DNA of 64,000 bases from JBDHWG01 sp046328525 (lineage in GTDB: Bacteria; Chloroflexota; Anaerolineae; Epilineales; JAHCIE01): assembly GCA_046328525.1 (NCBI GenBank), contig JAXLWK010000003.1, positions 806,001 through 870,000 on the forward strand, in the 5' to 3' direction. Below, in pieces: positions 35,717-44,116 of this stretch (the stretch's first letter is position 1; each line of letters opens with the position of its first letter). Both the position numbers and the translations under genes were made by a program. A model generated the notes under the pieces. The model worked only from the letters and a program-made list of their open reading frames with translations. It searched no databases and was not told the origin of the DNA.

Positions 35717-36823
35717 ATGCTCCCTGACCTTATCGAAGCGCCGCCCCGGCTCAGCGTCGGGTTCGACTTCTCGCTCCCCCACGACCTGTTCACGACGATG
35801 AGCCTCATCGTCAAGACGCCGTGGCGCGAGGGCCTGAGCGAGTGGGTGTACGAGACGGCGGCCGCGATGGGCGCTGAACGCCGCGTCGAGATGGGAACGC
35901 TCACGCCCTTCTTCGGCGAGATTCTCCAGGCTCCCGCCGCGCCTCTCGCGTCGCTACCGCCGCACGACCCCGCGTGGCAGGACCTTGACGCCTTGCGGCG
36001 CTACCTGGCCGGCCAGGCGGGCGCCTTCTTTGCCGCCCTCGGCCGCACCTTCGTAGAGCGTGTGCAGGCGTGCGAAACCGGGCGCGGCGTCGTGTCGGCG
36101 GCCAGCCTGTCCGCCCGCGACGTTCTCGATCTCCACGCGGAGTCACAACGCGAGCGGCGCGGGCTGGCGCATCTCGACTTCGACCCTCAGCGCGCCGCTG
36201 TGTTTGTGGAGCAACCGAAACGGCTGCGGGACAGCCTGGATGAAATGCTGGACTGGTTCGGTGCGGGCGTGTACCTCCCGGCGCTTCGCCAGGACGACGC
36301 GCTGTTGAGCCGCGCCTTGACGTACCACCGCCGCCAGCGCTACCTCGGCGACATCGAGGACGTGTTCGCGGCCGTCACCGGGCGGACGCTGCCCCCGGAA
36401 ACGAGCGCCATTCTGGCGTCGGCGCAGAGCGTCCAGTTCGTGCCGTCGTCCCACATCGGCCCCTACTTCTTCATCGTCGTCACGGGGCGGCGCGCCTTCG
36501 TGAGCTTCAACGCGCGCACCGTCGGGGCCGGCTCGCCGGTGAACCCGGCCATTCCAGACATCGTGCAGTTGTTCCCGCGCCTCAAGGCGCTCGCCGACGA
36601 AACGCGGCTCCACATCCTGGCGCATCTTCAGGCCGGCGAAGCCACCCAGGAGACGATTGTCGCCGCGTTGGGCATCTCGCAGCCCGCCGCGTCGCGTCAC
36701 CTGGGCCTCCTGGAGCGCACCAACATCGTGAACGCGAGACGCGAGAATGGCATGAAGTACTACTCGATCCGCCGCGAGAATGGGCGCGACCTCGTCGCCG
36801 CGCTCGACAGTTTCCTGGCCTGA
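35717..36823 (+). CDS. ArsR-type winged-helix regulator with large N-terminal domain
   Basis: A 368-residue regulator. The last 90 residues are an ArsR-family winged helix (LKALADETRLHILAHLQAGEATQETIVAALGISQPAASRHLGLLERTNIV). The first 250 residues form an uncharacterised helical domain, presumably for ligand sensing. No cysteine metal site of the classical ArsR type is evident, so the inducer is likely organic. It is followed after 14 bases by an MFS exporter gene, and the operator at 35680-35697 suggests autorepression of the pair. Confidence 0.85.
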   Translation: MLPDLIEAPPRLSVGFDFSLPHDLFTTMSLIVKTPWREGLSEWVYETAAAMGAERRVEMGTLTPFFGEILQAPAAPLASLPPHDPAWQDLDALRRYLAGQAGAFFAALGRTFVERVQACETGRGVVSAASLSARDVLDLHAESQRERRGLAHLDFDPQRAAVFVEQPKRLRDSLDEMLDWFGAGVYLPALRQDDALLSRALTYHRRQRYLGDIEDVFAAVTGRTLPPETSAILASAQSVQFVPSSHIGPYFFIVVTGRRAFVSFNARTVGAGSPVNPAIPDIVQLFPRLKALADETRLHILAHLQAGEATQETIVAALGISQPAASRHLGLLERTNIVNARRENGMKYYSIRRENGRDLVAALDSFLA

Positions 36824-36837
36824 GGAAGGGGGTCACC

Positions 36838-38055
36838 ATGCGAAATATCCTGTTCCTGATGCGCAACCGCGCGCTCGCGACCGTCACGCTGGGCCACTTC
36901 AGCGTAGACATGTTCTCGGGTATGCTGCCGCTGATCCTGCTCGGCCTGACGGATCCCCTCAACATGTCCTACGTCCAGGTCGGCATCGTTGCCTCCACCT
37001 TCACGTTCACCTCGTCCCTGACGCAACCGTTCTTTGGCTGGCTCGCCGACCGGCTGGGAGGGCGGTGGCTCGCGGCCGGCGGCATTCTCCTGATAGCCGT
37101 GATGACCGGCTTGATGCGCTCGGCGCCCTCGTATTGGGCGCTCCTCCTCCTGGCCCCCCTCGCCGGCATTGGCTCGGCAGCCTTCCATCCCCAGGGCGCA
37201 GCCAACGCATCCATTGCCAGCGGCAAGCAGCGGGCGACAGGCATGTCCATCTTCATGCTAGGCGGCAACATCGGCTACGCCATCGGGCCGGTGGTGGCGC
37301 GCGTGCTCTTCGCGGCCATCGGCGGCGTGACGACCCTGGCCCTGGTCGTGCTGGGCGCGCTCCTCAGCGCGGCGCAGCTCGTGTTCGGCCCCCACGTCCG
37401 CCGCCTCGCCGGCAACAAGGGCCCGGCCACGGCCGGCCTCAACGACTACCGCCCCATGGCGCCCCTCGCCGTGGCCGCCCTCATCTGGGTCATCTTCCTG
37501 CGCATGTGGGTCAACAGCGCCATCACGACCTACCTGCCTCAGCTCACCAAAGCCAGCGGCTTCGACATTGACTACTCCAGCAACCTCCAGTTCTCCATCC
37601 TGTTCCCGCTGGCCTTCGGCGGCCTGATCGGCGGCTCGATGTCGGACCGCATCGGCCGCCGCCCCATCATCGTCGGCTCGCTCCTGTTGGCAGCGCCGCT
37701 CCTGATTCTCGTCCTGCTCAACCTGGGGCCGCGCGCATACATTTTCGCCCCGTTCCTCGGCGTCATGATCGGCGCGTCGTTCCCCATCACCCTGGTCATG
37801 GCCCAGGAGTTGCTTCCGAAAGGCATCGGCCTGATGAGCGGCCTGGCGCTCGGGTTCACCTTCATCGCCGGCGCTATCGGCGTCGCCATCAGCGGCTGGA
37901 TGGCCGACCACATCGGCCTCATGCCGATGCTGTTTGTCATGGCCGTCCTGCTGCTGATCGCCTCGGCCATCGCCCTCCTCCTGCCCGGCAAGGAGCATCA
38001 AATCGCCGATGGGCGCATCCCCCAGCCGGTGGATGCGCAGCCCGTCGAGGCATGA
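36838..38055 (+). CDS. MFS transporter, fosmidomycin-resistance (Fsr)-like
   Basis: A 405-residue, 12-segment major facilitator. It opens LGHFSVDMFSGMLPLILLGL and has the loop motif GWLADRLGGRWLAAGG and its repeat GGSMSDRIGRRPIIVGS. The start LGHFxVDxxxGxLPxL is typical of Fsr-like exporters. It probably exports a toxic small molecule sensed by the upstream regulator. GGAAGGGGG precedes the ATG. Confidence 0.88.
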   Translation: MRNILFLMRNRALATVTLGHFSVDMFSGMLPLILLGLTDPLNMSYVQVGIVASTFTFTSSLTQPFFGWLADRLGGRWLAAGGILLIAVMTGLMRSAPSYWALLLLAPLAGIGSAAFHPQGAANASIASGKQRATGMSIFMLGGNIGYAIGPVVARVLFAAIGGVTTLALVVLGALLSAAQLVFGPHVRRLAGNKGPATAGLNDYRPMAPLAVAALIWVIFLRMWVNSAITTYLPQLTKASGFDIDYSSNLQFSILFPLAFGGLIGGSMSDRIGRRPIIVGSLLLAAPLLILVLLNLGPRAYIFAPFLGVMIGASFPITLVMAQELLPKGIGLMSGLALGFTFIAGAIGVAISGWMADHIGLMPMLFVMAVLLLIASAIALLLPGKEHQIADGRIPQPVDAQPVEA

Positions 38056-38086
38056 TACACTGGCAGGGGGAACGCAACTTAGATGA

Positions 38087-38110
38087 TGGGCCGGCCGCGC
38101 GGCTGGCCCA
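38087..38110 (+). repeat. 10-bp hairpin before the ABC exporter genes
   Basis: TGGGCCGGCC-gcgc-GGCTGGCCCA (one G-U pair). It lies inside an 11-codon frame (ATG 38084 to TAG 38119) with AGGGGG upstream. It could be a leader structure, but no T-run follows. Confidence 0.35.
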
Positions 38111-38125
38111 ACTCATAGGATCACC

Positions 38126-39967
38126 ATGCGGATACTCAAGCGACTGTTGACTTACCTCCGACCCTACCGAGGCTGGGCGCTGTTGACCTACAGCGCCCTC
38201 TTCATCGCTACCTTCCTCAATCTCGTCGTCCCGTGGATTCTCCGCGCCGTCATTGACCAGGGTCTCGCTGGGCAGGACTTCCGCTTCCTGGTCGTCGCCG
38301 GCCTGACCATCGTCGTCATCACCGCCGTGCGCGGGCTGTTCAGCTACGTCCAGCTCTACGGCTCCGAGCGCCTGTCCCAGGACATCGCCTCCGACATGCG
38401 CAATCAGCTCTACGACAAGATTCAGCGCCTCTCGTTCTCCTACCATGATCGCGCGCAGACGGGCGAGCTAATCAGTCGCGGGACGAGCGACATCGAGCTG
38501 ATCATGCGCTTCACCGGGCAGGGCGCCATGGACCTCATTGGCATCGTCCTGCTATTCTTCCTGTCCGGCGTGCTGATGTTCTCGGTGGATGCGCGGCTGG
38601 CCGCCATCGCCCTGCTGCCGATGCCCATTCTGATGTTCGTGAGCCTGCGCTTCGGCTTCCGCATGCGCACCCTCTGGCGCAGCGCCCAGGAACAGACGGC
38701 GGTTCTCAGCAGCCTCCTCCAGGAGAACCTGACCGGGATTCGCGTCGTCAAAGCCTTCGCCCGCGAGTCCCACGAGATCAAGCGCTTCTTCGACCGCCAC
38801 CAGGACTACAACCGCCAGCGGCAGGCCATCGTCCGCACGTGGGCCAACAACTTCCCGCTCATGACCCTCATCGTCGCGTCCAGCACCGCGCTCATCCTGT
38901 GGTTCGGCGGGCAGCAAGTGATCGCCGGGAACATCAGCGTCGGCACCCTCGTGGCCTTCAACGCCTACCTGCTCCTGCTGGCCGCCCCGACGCAGCGCCT
39001 CGGCTTCGTCGTGGACCGCGTGGGGCAGGCCCTCGCCTCCGGCCAGCGCGTCTTCGACATCCTGGACACACCGAACGACATCGAGAACGCGGCGGACGCG
39101 CAACCCCTTGGTGAAATACAAGGTTATGTCGAATTCAGAGGCGTGTCGTTCGCCTACCACGACGCGCCCGTCCTGCAGGGCGTCTCGTTCCGCGCCACGC
39201 CGAACAGCGTCGTGGCGCTCATGGGCCTGACCGGCTCCGGCAAGAGCAGCGTCGTCAGCCTCATCCCGCGCTTCTACGACCCTACTCTCGGCCAGGTGCT
39301 GGTTGACGGCCACGACATCCGCACCGTCACCCTGGAGTCGCTGCGGCGGCAGATCGGCATCGTCCTCCAGGACACCTTCCTCTTCTCGGCCACCATCCGC
39401 GAGAACATCGCCTACGGCCGGCCGGACGCGACCGACGAGGAGATTATCGCCGCCGCTCGCGCCGCCGAAGCCTACACGTTTATCTCGCGTCTGCCCGACG
39501 GCTTCGAGACGGAGATCGGCGAGCGCGGCGTGACCCTCTCCGGCGGCCAGCGCCAGCGCCTCGCCATCGCCCGCGCCCTGATCATGGACCCGCGCATCCT
39601 CATCCTCGACGACGCGACGAGCAGCGTAGACCCGGCGACGGAGCACGAGATTCAGCAGGCCCTGGCCCGCCTGATGGACGGCCGCACGACGTTCATCATT
39701 GCCCAGCGCCTGCTGACCCTGAAGCACGCCGACCAGATTCTTGTCCTCGACCACGGCCACGTCGTCGAGCGCGGGCGACACGACGAGCTGCTGCAAGGCG
39801 ACGGCCTGTACCGGCACATCTACGACCTTCAGCTCCGCGACCAGGAGGAGGCGGCGAAGGGCGCGGAAGGCGGGGCGGCCGAGGAGAGCCACGACCACGC
39901 GGCGGCCGGGCTGTCGTCCGCCTACGAGTTCATGGGCGGACGGCGGCGGAAAGAGGTGATGGAGTGA
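38126..39967 (+). CDS. ABC exporter half-transporter A (degenerate ATP site)
   Basis: A 613-residue fused membrane-ATPase subunit with six transmembrane segments (residues 1-300). The ATPase has Walker A GLTGSGKSS and the normal signature LSGGQ, but Walker B ends ILILDDATS (Asp instead of the catalytic Glu) and the switch His is Gln (IIAQRLLTL). This is the non-catalytic half of a heterodimeric exporter such as TM287/288 or BmrCD. AGGA precedes the ATG. Its stop overlaps the GTG start of the partner gene. Confidence 0.92.
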   Translation: MRILKRLLTYLRPYRGWALLTYSALFIATFLNLVVPWILRAVIDQGLAGQDFRFLVVAGLTIVVITAVRGLFSYVQLYGSERLSQDIASDMRNQLYDKIQRLSFSYHDRAQTGELISRGTSDIELIMRFTGQGAMDLIGIVLLFFLSGVLMFSVDARLAAIALLPMPILMFVSLRFGFRMRTLWRSAQEQTAVLSSLLQENLTGIRVVKAFARESHEIKRFFDRHQDYNRQRQAIVRTWANNFPLMTLIVASSTALILWFGGQQVIAGNISVGTLVAFNAYLLLLAAPTQRLGFVVDRVGQALASGQRVFDILDTPNDIENAADAQPLGEIQGYVEFRGVSFAYHDAPVLQGVSFRATPNSVVALMGLTGSGKSSVVSLIPRFYDPTLGQVLVDGHDIRTVTLESLRRQIGIVLQDTFLFSATIRENIAYGRPDATDEEIIAAARAAEAYTFISRLPDGFETEIGERGVTLSGGQRQRLAIARALIMDPRILILDDATSSVDPATEHEIQQALARLMDGRTTFIIAQRLLTLKHADQILVLDHGHVVERGRHDELLQGDGLYRHIYDLQLRDQEEAAKGAEGGAAEESHDHAAAGLSSAYEFMGGRRRKEVME

Positions 39968-41844
39968 GCAGCCTTCCCACGTATACCAACGGCACGGGCC
40001 GCAGCCCGGCCGGCGACCTGCTCAGCGAGACAAAGGCGGAGCAGGCGCAGCGCCTCGCCCGCCTGAGCGACCGCGAAGACATGCTGGGGCAGGCGTATGA
40101 CACGCGCCTGGCGCGACGCCTGCTGCACTACCTGCGCCCGTACAAGACCCTGGTCATCATCGCCCTCATCGCCCAGGTCGTCCAGGTCGTCGCCAGCGTC
40201 GCCGGCCCGCCCATCGTCAGCGGGGCGATTGACCAGGGCATGATCCCCGGCAACGTTCAGGCGCTGGCGTTCTTCGCCGGCCTCTTCCTTTTCGCCGCCC
40301 TGGTGGAGTATGTCGCGGCGCGCTTCCGCGTGCGACTCATGGGCGAGGTGGGCAACGACGTCATCTTCGACCTGCGCACCCAGCTCTTCACCCACCTCCA
40401 GCAGATGACCCTCAGCTTCTACGACTACTTCATCGTCGGGCGGCTCATGTCGCGGATGATCTCGGACGTCGGCCAGATCCAGGACTTCGTCACCTGGTCC
40501 TTCGTCGGCGTCTTCCGCTCCCTGGCCGTCCTGGTAGGCATCGTGATCGCCATGTTCCTGATGGACGCGCGCCTGGCCCTGCTCACCCTGGCGGTGATTC
40601 CGATCATGATCATCGTTACCAACTTCTGGCGGCGTTTCATGCGCGACACCTTCCGCCAGGCCAAGCGCCGCCAGTCCCTGGTCACCGGGAATCTGGCCGA
40701 GAGCATCGGCGGCGTGCGCGTCGTGCAGTCGTTCAGCCGCGAGGCGCGCAACCTGGGCCGCTTCATGGAACTGAACAAGAACCTGCGCGACGCCAACGTC
40801 CACGCCGGCTGGCTCAGCGCCCTCTTCTTCCCCAGCGTGGACGTGCTCGGCTCCATCGCCACGGCGCTCGTCGTCGTCGTCGGGGGGGCGCAGGTGCTCG
40901 GCGGCACGGTCTCCGCCGGCACGCTCGTGGCGTTCATCCTGTTCGTGGACCGGTTCTTCGAGCCGATCCGCGACCTGGCCTTGCGCTACAACAACCTGCA
41001 GAACACGATGTCGTCCAGCGAGCGCCTGTTCGAGCTGCTGGACACGCCGCCCGCGTTCAAGGACGCGCCCGACGCCACCGACCTGCCGCGTATCGAGGGC
41101 CACGTCGAGCTGCGCCACGTGACCTTCAGCTACGACGGCATCACGTCGGTGCTGAAGGACATCACCCTCAACGTGGGGGCCGGCAAGACGGTCGCGTTCG
41201 TCGGCGAGACCGGCGCGGGCAAAAGCTCGACCATCGCCCTGCTCAGCCGCTTCTACGACATTGACAGCGGCGAAATCCTGATTGACGGCCACGACGTGCG
41301 CAAAGTGACGATGGAGTCGCTGCGGCGGCAGATGGCCGTCGTGCTCCAGCAGCCGTTCCTGTTCTCGGGCAGCATCGCCGAGAACATCCGCTATGGGCGG
41401 CTGGACGCGACCCAGGCCGCGATCGAGGACGCGGCGAAAGCGGTCGGCGCCCACGAGTTCATCGTCAGCCTGCCCCTGGGCTACGACTCGCCGGTCGGCG
41501 AGAACGGCAGCAACCTCAGCGTCGGCCAGCGCCAGCTCGTCTCCTTCGCCCGCGCGCTGCTGACCGATCCGCGCATCCTCATTCTGGACGAAGCCACGTC
41601 GAGCGTGGACACGCAAACGGAGCAGGTCATCCAGGCGGCGCTCAAGCGCCTGCTCAGCGGCCGCACCTCGTTCGTCATCGCCCACCGCCTCAGCACCGTG
41701 GTCAACGCCGACGTCATCTGCGTCATTGACCAGGGCGAGATTGTCGAGCGCGGGACGCACCAGGAGCTGCTGGCGAAGCGCGGCCACTACTACCAGCTCT
41801 ACACGATGCAGTGGCGCACCCGCGAAGGGGCGCTTCCGGACTAA
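39964..41844 (+). CDS. ABC exporter half-transporter B (catalytic subunit)
   Basis: A 626-residue partner with a 50-residue N-terminal extension and six transmembrane segments. The ATPase has Walker A GETGAGKSST, canonical Walker B ILILDEATSSVD and switch FVIAHRLST, but a changed signature, LSVGQ. Together with subunit A it forms one normal and one degenerate nucleotide site, so the two proteins are expected to work as a heterodimer. The substrate is unknown (multidrug or lipid). GTG 39964 overlaps the upstream stop (GTGA). Confidence 0.92.
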   Translation: MSSLPTYTNGTGRSPAGDLLSETKAEQAQRLARLSDREDMLGQAYDTRLARRLLHYLRPYKTLVIIALIAQVVQVVASVAGPPIVSGAIDQGMIPGNVQALAFFAGLFLFAALVEYVAARFRVRLMGEVGNDVIFDLRTQLFTHLQQMTLSFYDYFIVGRLMSRMISDVGQIQDFVTWSFVGVFRSLAVLVGIVIAMFLMDARLALLTLAVIPIMIIVTNFWRRFMRDTFRQAKRRQSLVTGNLAESIGGVRVVQSFSREARNLGRFMELNKNLRDANVHAGWLSALFFPSVDVLGSIATALVVVVGGAQVLGGTVSAGTLVAFILFVDRFFEPIRDLALRYNNLQNTMSSSERLFELLDTPPAFKDAPDATDLPRIEGHVELRHVTFSYDGITSVLKDITLNVGAGKTVAFVGETGAGKSSTIALLSRFYDIDSGEILIDGHDVRKVTMESLRRQMAVVLQQPFLFSGSIAENIRYGRLDATQAAIEDAAKAVGAHEFIVSLPLGYDSPVGENGSNLSVGQRQLVSFARALLTDPRILILDEATSSVDTQTEQVIQAALKRLLSGRTSFVIAHRLSTVVNADVICVIDQGEIVERGTHQELLAKRGHYYQLYTMQWRTREGALPD

Positions 41845-41853
41845 TTGGCCGTC

Positions 41854-41882
41854 GTAGGGGCGGGTTTGAAACCCGCCCCTAC
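41854..41882. repeat. GTAG...CTAC palindrome, type A copy 2
   Basis: A perfect 29-base palindrome with arms GTAGGGGCGGGTTT. Relative to the copy at 10988 it has C-to-G in one arm and G-to-C at the paired position of the other. Confidence 0.85.
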
Positions 41883-41937
41883 GGATTCGCCGTCTGGGGT
41901 AAGAAGGGTTGGCGCGGTGTCATCAAACTTGCGATAG

Positions 41938-42011
41938 TCCGGGGTCGTCTAATGGTAGGACAGCAGACTTTGGATCTGCGTATCGGGGTTCGAATCCCTG
42001 CCCCGGAGCCA
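41938..42011 (+). tRNA. tRNA-Gln (anticodon TTG)
   Basis: A complete cloverleaf. Acceptor stem TCCGGGG/CCCCGGA, D-arm with TAATGGTAGGA, anticodon stem GCAGA/TCTGC with loop CTTTGGA (anticodon TTG at 41970-41972), T-arm GGGGTTCGAATCCCT, discriminator G and an encoded CCA end. No integrated element is seen at its 3' end. Confidence 0.97.
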
Positions 42012-42024
42012 CTCACGACAACAC

Positions 42025-42057
42025 AGCCCGCTCTCAACGCGAGAGCGGGCTTTATCT
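42025..42057 (+). terminator. terminator after tRNA-Gln
   Basis: AGCCCGCTCTC-aacgc-GAGAGCGGGCT followed by TTATCT; eleven paired bases. Confidence 0.85.
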
Positions 42058-42106
42058 CGTCCGCGAAATGTCGGCTAACGGCCGCAGCGCCCTCGCCAAC
42101 AATGCG

Positions 42107-42140
42107 GCGGCGGGTGACTGTGCATCACCCGCCGCTGCTT
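42107..42140. terminator. second hairpin between tRNA-Gln and the AOR gene
   Basis: GCGGCGGGTGA-ctgtgca-TCACCCGCCGC followed by TGCTTTCT. It could end transcription from either side; the T-run is weak. Confidence 0.45.
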
Positions 42141-42196
42141 TCTCCCTCACCCCCGTCCCCTCTCCCGGAACGAGAGAGGGGAGCGAGAGGTCTTCT

Positions 42197-42221
42197 CCCC
42201 TCTCCCCTTGTGGGAGAGGGG
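42197..42221. repeat. CCCTCTCCC hairpin repeat
   Basis: CCCCTCTCCC-cttgt-GGGAGAGGGG, the same unit as at 26295-26317. It stands just beyond the stop of the AOR gene. Confidence 0.7.
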
Positions 42222-42235
42222 GTGGGGGTGAGGGG

Positions 42236-44101
42236 CTAGTCCGCGGCGAAGCTCATGCCGGTGGTCGGCCAGAGTTCCGGGATCGCAAAGTCCAGGCGCA
42301 ATGCCGACAACTTGTCCGGCTTCGGCCGCCCGGTGGCCCAATCCCAGCCGCGAATGTCGTACCACTCCTTGAGCATCGTCTCGAAGTCGGGCACAACGCC
42401 CGCCGCCCCGCCGTACTCCAGCGGCTCGCTGAAGATCTTCGGCAGCTTGTCGTGGCGGCGAGAGAGGCCGCGGCGGTTGTTGAAGATGCGCTTCAGGTTC
42501 CAGGCGCGCTCGCCCAGGTGGATCGCTTCCGCCAGGTCAATGGGACGCCCGGTGGCGGCGGAGAACATGGCGGCCACGCCGTCCGGCGCCGGGTTCGAGA
42601 ACATGCACATGATCAGGCAGTTGTAGAAGCTGCGCCAATCCTGGATACGCGCCGAGGCGAACGCCTTGCCCTCGTCCGAGCTGCGCTCGAGGCCGCCCAG
42701 CCCTAGCTCTTCCAGGGCGCGGCCCAGCTCGACCCAGTACATGTCGCCCTGGTTGTGGCACGCGCCGCGCGGAGACGTGGCATAGATGAGGCTCATGCCG
42801 GTCATGGCGCGGGGATCGTGCATCGCCACTTCGAGGCCGTTGACCTGGACGGCGAGGTCTTCGACGCCGTAGCGCCGGCCGAGGGCGCGCGAGCCTTCGC
42901 CGAGCAGTACGCCGAAGCCCTGCTGGTGGGCGATCATGCCGACAAGCTGGATCGCCGTGTGGGTGTCGCCCCAGCGCAGGACGAGGCCGCCGGTGTCCGC
43001 CTCGGTGATGATGCCTTCGTTGAACAGGTGGTAGGCGAAGGCGATGGTCGAACCGACAGAGATGGTGTCGAGGCCGTAGGCGTTGCACAAGTGGTTGGCG
43101 TAGGCCACGGCTTCGAGGTCGTCGCTCAGGATGAGCGAGCCGAACGCGGCGACCGTCTCGTACTCCGGCCCATCAATATGCGACTGTTTGTAGATGCCGC
43201 GTGTCTCGACAATGCGCCAGCACGAGATCGGGCAGGTGTGGCACGCGCCGATGCCCGTCTGGATGGTTTCCTTCATGATGGAGCCGCTGAGCTTCTCGGC
43301 GTCGTCGAAGAAGCCCTGCCGCCAGTACTTGTTCGGCATGTCGCCGACCATCATGAGATAGTCTACGCCGCCGGCCGTGCCCGTCTCGCGGAACATGCGC
43401 ACGCTAAAGTCTTCCTTCAGCTCTTTGTAGGCAGACTTGACCGAGTCGCGCATCGCCGCCTCGCTCGGCAGCGGAATTTTGCCCGTGCCGCGCGCCACAA
43501 TCGCCTTGAGCCGCTTCGCGCCCATGACCGCGCCCATGCCGCCGCGCGCCGCGATGCGGGCCTCGTCGTTGACGATGCCGGCCATCGGCAGCATGTGCTC
43601 GCCGCCGGGGCCGATGCAGGCGATGCTAGAGCGCGCCTCGCTCAACTGCTCTTTCAAGAGCGCCTGGGTGACGTAGATGTCCTTGCCCCAGAGGTGACGC
43701 GCATCCACAAGCTCCGCCTCGCCGTCGCGCACGACGAGCACCACCGGGCGCGGCGAGCGGCCGGTGATGATGATGCCGTCGTAGCCCGCGTAGCGCATCT
43801 GGGCGCCGAAGCGCCCGCCGGAGTTCGCTTCCCCCCAGCGGCCCGTCGCGGGCGAGAGGCCGCACACGACGTGGCGGCCGCAGGCGGGCGCGGCCGTGCC
43901 GACGAGAGGCCCGGCCATGAAGATGAGCGGCGCCTCGGGGCTGAGCGGGCCGGTTGCGGCGTCGGTCAGGTCCCAGAGATAGCGTCCCGCCAACCCGCTG
44001 CCGCCGATGAAGTCCCGCGCGTAGTCCTCGTTGAGAGGCTCGTCGCGGATGATGCCCGAACTCAGGTCAACCCACAGCAGCTTGCCGAGATAACCGTACA
44101 T
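42236..44101 (-). CDS. aldehyde:ferredoxin oxidoreductase (tungsten-type)
   Basis: A 621-residue AOR-family enzyme that oxidises aldehydes to carboxylates with ferredoxin, or the reverse, using a tungsten/molybdenum bis-pterin cofactor and a [4Fe-4S] cluster. The N-terminus (YGYLGKLLWVDLSSGIIRDEPL), the pterin-binding ANSGGRFGAQMRYAGYDGIIITG and the cluster motif GACHTCPISCWR are present. The exact aldehyde is unknown. It starts 15 bases after the acyl-CoA synthetase gene on the same strand, so it may feed fatty acids to that enzyme. Confidence 0.93.
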   Translation of the reverse strand: MYGYLGKLLWVDLSSGIIRDEPLNEDYARDFIGGSGLAGRYLWDLTDAATGPLSPEAPLIFMAGPLVGTAAPACGRHVVCGLSPATGRWGEANSGGRFGAQMRYAGYDGIIITGRSPRPVVLVVRDGEAELVDARHLWGKDIYVTQALLKEQLSEARSSIACIGPGGEHMLPMAGIVNDEARIAARGGMGAVMGAKRLKAIVARGTGKIPLPSEAAMRDSVKSAYKELKEDFSVRMFRETGTAGGVDYLMMVGDMPNKYWRQGFFDDAEKLSGSIMKETIQTGIGACHTCPISCWRIVETRGIYKQSHIDGPEYETVAAFGSLILSDDLEAVAYANHLCNAYGLDTISVGSTIAFAYHLFNEGIITEADTGGLVLRWGDTHTAIQLVGMIAHQQGFGVLLGEGSRALGRRYGVEDLAVQVNGLEVAMHDPRAMTGMSLIYATSPRGACHNQGDMYWVELGRALEELGLGGLERSSDEGKAFASARIQDWRSFYNCLIMCMFSNPAPDGVAAMFSAATGRPIDLAEAIHLGERAWNLKRIFNNRRGLSRRHDKLPKIFSEPLEYGGAAGVVPDFETMLKEWYDIRGWDWATGRPKPDKLSALRLDFAIPELWPTTGMSFAAD

Positions 44102-44116
44102 GGTGGCCTTCTCTCT

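Noticed and set aside
41938..42060. Integration site of a mobile element at tRNA-Gln
   Set aside because: No integrase gene or direct repeat of the tRNA 3' end is adjacent. The degenerate recombinase is 39 kb away.
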